A stretch of DNA of 64,000 bases. Source: Aliigemmobacter aestuarii. Its GTDB lineage: Bacteria; Pseudomonadota; Alphaproteobacteria; Rhodobacterales; Rhodobacteraceae. Shown piece after piece: positions 60,891-64,000 of this stretch. The stretch is taken from the NCBI RefSeq assembly GCF_004799285.1, contig NZ_SSND01000001.1:1426001-1490000 (forward strand), given 5' to 3'. How positions within the stretch are numbered: the stretch's first letter is position 1; every line of letters begins with the position of its first letter. The translations under genes and the position numbers were made by a program. Below the pieces are notes generated by a model, which had not been told where the DNA came from, made no database searches, and saw nothing but the letters and a program-made list of their open reading frames with translations.

Positions 60891-60925
60891 CAGGCCCCAT
60901 CCGTTCAGGCCCTATCCGTTCAGGC
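60891..60925. repeat. 15-bp tandem repeat covering a stop codon
   Basis: CAGGCCCCATCCGTT (60891-60905) and CAGGCCCTATCCGTT (60906-60920) are consecutive with one difference, followed by a partial third unit CAGGCTCGG. The minus-strand unit carries the TGA of the methyltransferase gene, so extra in-frame stops are created. Confidence 0.85.
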
Positions 60926-61543
60926 TCGGTGTCGCCAGAGCGCGATCAGGCCCCGGTCTGCAGCGTGGGCCGGGTCATGCCCCGCCGCGGCCGCCCCATA
61001 GATCGGAACCTCGACAAGCGTCACGCCGGGCCTGCGGGCCAGCGCCGCGTCGAAACCCTGCGCCGCGTAGACACCCGCGTTGATCGACAGCGCAAAGAGC
61101 GCGCCCGGGGCCGCAACGGATTCCAGCCGGTCGATCGCCTCGGGGCCGACATGGCCATGCGTGAAGGTGCCGGACGACACGATGCCGGAATAGGGCCCGG
61201 AAAACGGAAGGGGCGCGGTGATATCGGCCCGATAGAGCGCGCGGTAAAGCCGCTTTTCCCCGGCGCGGGCCAACATCTCGGCCGAAAGGTCGACGCCGTC
61301 TATGGCCCCCTCGAAACCCTGTTCCCGCAGCGACGCGGCCAGCAGCCCCGTCCCCGCACCCACGTCAAGGACGGCGTCCGCGTCGCCCCCGCCATGGGCC
61401 AGAAACGCCATCGCGACATGCGCGGGCAGGCGGTATTCCATGTCGGCGGCAAAGCCCGTGTCATAGCTTGCCGCCCATTGAGCATAAAGGCGGCGGCAGT
61501 CATCGGGACCGTTCAGGGCATAGGCATTGTCAAGGTCGGCCAT
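60920..61543 (-). CDS. class I SAM-dependent methyltransferase
   Basis: 207-residue Rossmann-fold methyltransferase. Motif I is VLDVGAGTGLLA (residues 58-69), motif II contains GVDLSAEML, and the C-terminal part has GALFALSINAGVYAAQGF. The N-terminal YAQWAASYDTGFAADMEYRLP resembles the WBSCR27/Mettl27-like group. The substrate is unknown. It diverges from the epimerase-like gene at 61617. Confidence 0.85.
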   Translation of the reverse strand: MADLDNAYALNGPDDCRRLYAQWAASYDTGFAADMEYRLPAHVAMAFLAHGGGDADAVLDVGAGTGLLAASLREQGFEGAIDGVDLSAEMLARAGEKRLYRALYRADITAPLPFSGPYSGIVSSGTFTHGHVGPEAIDRLESVAAPGALFALSINAGVYAAQGFDAALARRPGVTLVEVPIYGAAAAGHDPAHAADRGLIALWRHRA

Positions 61544-61616
61544 GGGTTGATGATGCCGCGCCGCTTCGTGCCGATCAAGCCTTGCGCAAGGGCACGGCGC
61601 GGCGGATAGTCGGCCC

Positions 61617-62459
61617 ATGAAAACCCTTCTTTCCCTTGGACACGGCTATTCGGCGCAGGCGCTTGGACGCATCCTTCCGCGCGCGGACTGGCGCATCATC
61701 GGCACGACCCGCGATGCAGAGGGTGCCGCGCGGCTGGCAGAGCTTGGCGTCGAACCGATGGTCTGGCCCGGTGCGGACCTGACCCCGCATCTGCGGACGG
61801 CCACCCATATCCTGACCTCGATCGCGCCCGACCGTGACGGCGACCCGTTCCTTCGCGCCCATGGGCCATTGATGCGGACCCTTACGCCGGAATGGGTGGG
61901 GTATCTTTCCACGACCGCCGTCTATGGTGACCATGACGGTGGCTGGGTGGACGAGACGACGCCCGCCGCGCCGACAACGGCGCGCGGCGAACAGAGGATG
62001 CACGCTGAACGGGCCTGGCTGGAGACCGGCCTGCCGGTGCATGTCTTCCGCCTTGCCGGAATCTACGGGCCGGGCCGGGGGCCCTTTGCGAAGGTCAGGG
62101 ACGGAACCGCGCGGCGGATCATCAAGCCCGGCCAGGTCTTTTCCCGCATCCATGTCGACGATATCGCGCAGGTCCTGCGTGCGTCGATGGCGCGGCCCGA
62201 CCCCGGCGCGATCTACAACGTCTGCGACGATGATCCCGCGCCGCCGCAGGATGTGATCGCCCATGCCGCCGAACTTCTTGGTCTGCCGATGCCCCCGGCA
62301 GTGCCTTATGACGAAGCCGAGATGACGCCGATGGCGCGCAGCTTCTATGCCGAATCCAAACGCGTGCGGAACGACCGGATCAAGACGGAACTGGGTGTCC
62401 GGCTGATCCACCCGGATTACCGGTCAGGCCTTGCCGCCCTGCTGGCCAGAGAGGGCTAG
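61617..62459 (+). CDS. NAD(P)-dependent epimerase/dehydratase-like protein (YeeZ type)
   Basis: 280-residue atypical SDR. The N-terminus LLSLGHGYSAQALGR is the GxGxxxxxL nucleotide loop. YLSTTAVYGDHDGGWVDE and FRLAGIYGPGRGP are the active-site and substrate regions of YeeZ-like proteins. The usual YxxxK motif is not obvious (RGEQRMHAERAW), so catalysis is uncertain. It converges on the LacI gene, whose stop codon overlaps its own end by four bases. Confidence 0.8.
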   Translation: MKTLLSLGHGYSAQALGRILPRADWRIIGTTRDAEGAARLAELGVEPMVWPGADLTPHLRTATHILTSIAPDRDGDPFLRAHGPLMRTLTPEWVGYLSTTAVYGDHDGGWVDETTPAAPTTARGEQRMHAERAWLETGLPVHVFRLAGIYGPGRGPFAKVRDGTARRIIKPGQVFSRIHVDDIAQVLRASMARPDPGAIYNVCDDDPAPPQDVIAHAAELLGLPMPPAVPYDEAEMTPMARSFYAESKRVRNDRIKTELGVRLIHPDYRSGLAALLAREG

Positions 62460-63487
62460 ACGCGGCGGATCGTGTCGCCCGGTTCAAGCGTGGGGGTCAG
62501 TTCCACCACCTCGCCGCCGATGATGCCTTCGTGCTTGCCCGCGACGATTTCGGCGGCGCGGCGCCCGATTTCCTTGCGGCAGGCATCCATCGTGGCCAGC
62601 TTGCGCGACAGGCCGTCCAGCAGCTCGACCCCGTTGAACCCGGCCAGCCCCAGCGTGCCCGGCACGTCGATCCCCTTGTCGAGGCAGTAAAGCAGCCCGC
62701 CCGCCCCGATCATGTCGTTCGAGAAATACAGGAAATCCAGATCGGGGGTGCGCTTGAGGATCGCCTCGGTCATCTCGCGCCCCTTCAGCAGCGCGGATCC
62801 GCCGGAATAGAACTCCTGATCGGCCAGCTCCACGCCGGCCTCGGCCAGCGCCTCGACAAAGCCTTCATAGCGTTTGCGGGCGCGGTGGTCCTCGGGCATC
62901 TTGGTGCCAAGAAAGCCGATCCGCCGGTATCCCGCGGCCAGGATCGCCTCGGCCATCTGGCGACCGGCGCGGCGGTGCGAGATGCCCACGGCGCTGTCGA
63001 CGGGCGTACCGTCGATGTCCATGATCTCGACGATCGGTATCCCGGCGTTTTCCAGCATGGCGCGGGCCGATGGCGTGTGTTCCAGCCCCGCGATGATCAC
63101 ACCCGACGGCCGCCAGGACAGCATCTCGTAAAGCACGGCCTCTTCGCGTTCGGGCGAATAGTTGGTCACCCCCACGACGGGTTGCAGGCCGGTATCCTCC
63201 AGCACCTCGGAGATTCCGGTCATCACTTCCGGAAAGACCATGTTGGACAGCGAGGGGATGATCACGCCCACAAGGTTGACCCGCTGGCTGGCCAGCGCGC
63301 CCGCGATCTTGTTGGGCACATAGCCAAGCGACCGGGCCGCCTCCAGCACGCGTTCGCGCGTGGCTTCCGAAACGTCGCCCCGGTTTCGCAGCACACGGCT
63401 GACGGTCATCTCACTGACGCCCGAGGCTTCCGACACATCGCGGAGCGTCAGGGTGCGGCGGGGATCGGAAGCGTGGGGCTTTGTCAC
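62456..63487 (-). CDS. LacI-family transcriptional repressor (GntR-like)
   Basis: 343-residue repressor. The DNA-binding domain (residues 12-65) contains LRDVSEASGVSEMTVSRVLR with the hinge NKIAGALASQR. A periplasmic-binding-protein-like effector domain follows, with VGVIIPSLSNMVFPEV and FLYFSNDMIGAGGL. It is closest in character to gluconate-type repressors (GntR of the LacI class), a guess from residue patterns. The start is GTG 63487; an ATG at 63489 is out of frame. A LacI-type palindrome lies 81 bases upstream, so autoregulation or control of an off-window gene is likely. Confidence 0.9.
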   Translation of the reverse strand: MTKPHASDPRRTLTLRDVSEASGVSEMTVSRVLRNRGDVSEATRERVLEAARSLGYVPNKIAGALASQRVNLVGVIIPSLSNMVFPEVMTGISEVLEDTGLQPVVGVTNYSPEREEAVLYEMLSWRPSGVIIAGLEHTPSARAMLENAGIPIVEIMDIDGTPVDSAVGISHRRAGRQMAEAILAAGYRRIGFLGTKMPEDHRARKRYEGFVEALAEAGVELADQEFYSGGSALLKGREMTEAILKRTPDLDFLYFSNDMIGAGGLLYCLDKGIDVPGTLGLAGFNGVELLDGLSRKLATMDACRKEIGRRAAEIVAGKHEGIIGGEVVELTPTLEPGDTIRRV

Positions 63488-63567
63488 ATGGCAACCCTTC
63501 TGCGGCGCGGCTCTGTCATCTTGTTAGCGCCAAAGCAACCGCTTGTCCAAGCCCTGAAATCGGTATA

Positions 63568-63581
63568 CGTTAGCGATAACG
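63568..63581. promoter_or_regulatory. LacI-family operator candidate
   Basis: CGTTAGCGATAACG: the outer five bases of each side are exact complements (CGTTA/TAACG) around GCGA with a central CG, the classic LacI-type layout. It is 81 bases upstream of the repressor start. A related half-site GTTAGCGCC lies at 63533-63541, nearer the start. Confidence 0.6.
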
Positions 63582-63903
63582 GACCTCCGCTGCGCCTTGC
63601 AAGCTCTTCTCCTGCGCGTCGGAACCGGGGGGAGTGGTGGGCCAAGTTCACTCCCCCTTTCCTCTTCCCTGTCCTTCGCACCCTTTCCGTCCTTCCGGAC
63701 CGGCGACGGCATCTTGCGTGGCGGCCTGCACATCCGCGTGCGGCACCTGCTCCGTTTTCTTGTCGATCTCTGGGGATCTCTGGGGCCAGAAGGACCTGCC
63801 TGCAAGGATGGACGATGGCCGGATGCACACGAAAGTCGCCCGACAGTTCCGGCACAATTCGCGTGCCCCTCACGGTATCCTGCGCCTCGCGGACCATGAG
63901 ACC

Positions 63904-63951
63904 CGCAGACTTCGCCCCGCAGACTTCGACCCGCAGACTTCGACCCGCAGT
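63904..63951. repeat. 14-bp tandem repeat, about 3.4 copies
   Basis: CGCAGACTTCGCCC, CGCAGACTTCGACC and CGCAGACTTCGACC follow each other and end with CGCAG plus part of a fourth unit. It lies in the non-coding right edge. Confidence 0.88.
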
Positions 63952-64000
63952 TTCCGTCACTGTCCAGTCATCGGGGCGTGACCCTGCATGGCAGGTGAAT

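Larger units (their letters stand above)
63488..64000. other. 513-bp region with no convincing gene
   Basis: Upstream region of the LacI gene. The open frames on both strands are low in family-like features: the minus-strand frame 63484-63960 is full of Arg and lacks a start signal. The region holds a LacI-type palindrome (63568-63581), a half-site like it near 63533, a 10-bp tandem duplication GATCTCTGGG (63765-63784), and a 14-bp tandem repeat (63904-63951). The promoters of the LacI gene and of a rightward gene beyond the window are expected here. Confidence 0.6.

Noticed and set aside
63484-63960. 158-codon minus-strand frame upstream of the LacI gene
   Set aside because: Arg-rich, no ribosome site, contains the operator and tandem repeats; more likely spacer.
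1-64000. CRISPR arrays, insertion sequences, prophage, integrase or attachment site
   Set aside because: No regularly spaced direct repeats of CRISPR length, no transposase or integrase motifs, and the single tRNA gene is not flanked by a partial copy.

Overview
The window is about 64 kb of GC-rich chromosomal DNA from an alphaproteobacterium, most likely a member of the Rhodobacterales (Rhodobacteraceae/Paracoccaceae). The evidence is the fbc/petABC bc1 operon, the zinc-free 41-residue ribosomal protein L36, the N-terminally extended DinB, a BacNav-type sodium channel of the kind known from Roseobacter relatives, the comF-grxC-nitrilase run and the overall codon bias. Coding density is high, with 56 protein genes, one tRNA and one riboswitch. 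I see no insertion sequence, prophage, CRISPR array or other obvious island. The genus cannot be fixed from the sequence alone.

Layout, left to right. 1-2.5 kb: the 5' part of a D-xylose binding protein gene (xylF, running off the left edge) diverges from a ROK-family regulator. 2.5-5.4 kb: an FG-GAP/ASPIC (CRTAC1-type) secreted protein is translationally coupled to that regulator and converges on a MauG-like dihaem peroxidase. 5.5-11.2 kb: tamA-tamB, the outer-membrane assembly module. 11.2-20.7 kb: an envelope polysaccharide region with YihY, a yjbE/F/H-like set, a membrane-bound 4,6-dehydratase, a phosphoglycosyl transferase, an epimerase and a divergent Wza-like export lipoprotein. 20.7-25 kb: marR, nitrilase, grxC and comF, then divergently an NDUFAF5-like methyltransferase and hemH. 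25-27 kb: two L,D-transpeptidases flanking a CAP-domain lipoprotein. 27-33 kb: a probable operon of two ABC exporter halves, an RlmD-type RNA methyltransferase and a voltage-gated sodium channel.

33-38 kb: CCA-adding enzyme, CoA-pyrophosphatase-like NUDIX and Hsp33 form one overlapping operon. A second NUDIX gene, a REC-SpoIIE phosphatase and a divergent Hpt protein follow. 38-47.8 kb: ilvA, a membrane protein, argG, a DUF3137 protein, a sulfotransferase-like protein with an aminotransferase, zapE, dinB and aroC. 47.9-51.2 kb: a TPP riboswitch heads thiBPQ, the thiamine ABC importer. 51.3-54 kb: petA-petB-petC. 54-57 kb: LysE exporter, GST, a small membrane protein, an AhpD-like protein, rpmJ and tRNA-Val(GAC). 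57-63.5 kb: N-formylglutamate amidohydrolase, EamA exporter, HU, AMP nucleosidase, a methyltransferase, an epimerase-like protein and a LacI-family repressor. The last 0.5 kb has no convincing gene but carries a good LacI-type palindrome and short tandem repeats.

Most of the window is ordinary housekeeping. The parts most worth a second look are the reduced, rearranged yjb-like polysaccharide set next to a Wza/phosphoglycosyl transferase locus, the CRTAC1-dihaem peroxidase pair, the sodium channel coupled to exporters, the REC-SpoIIE/Hpt pair without a kinase, the exact 99-residue repeats in TamB, and several short tandem duplications, two of which duplicate a stop codon in frame.
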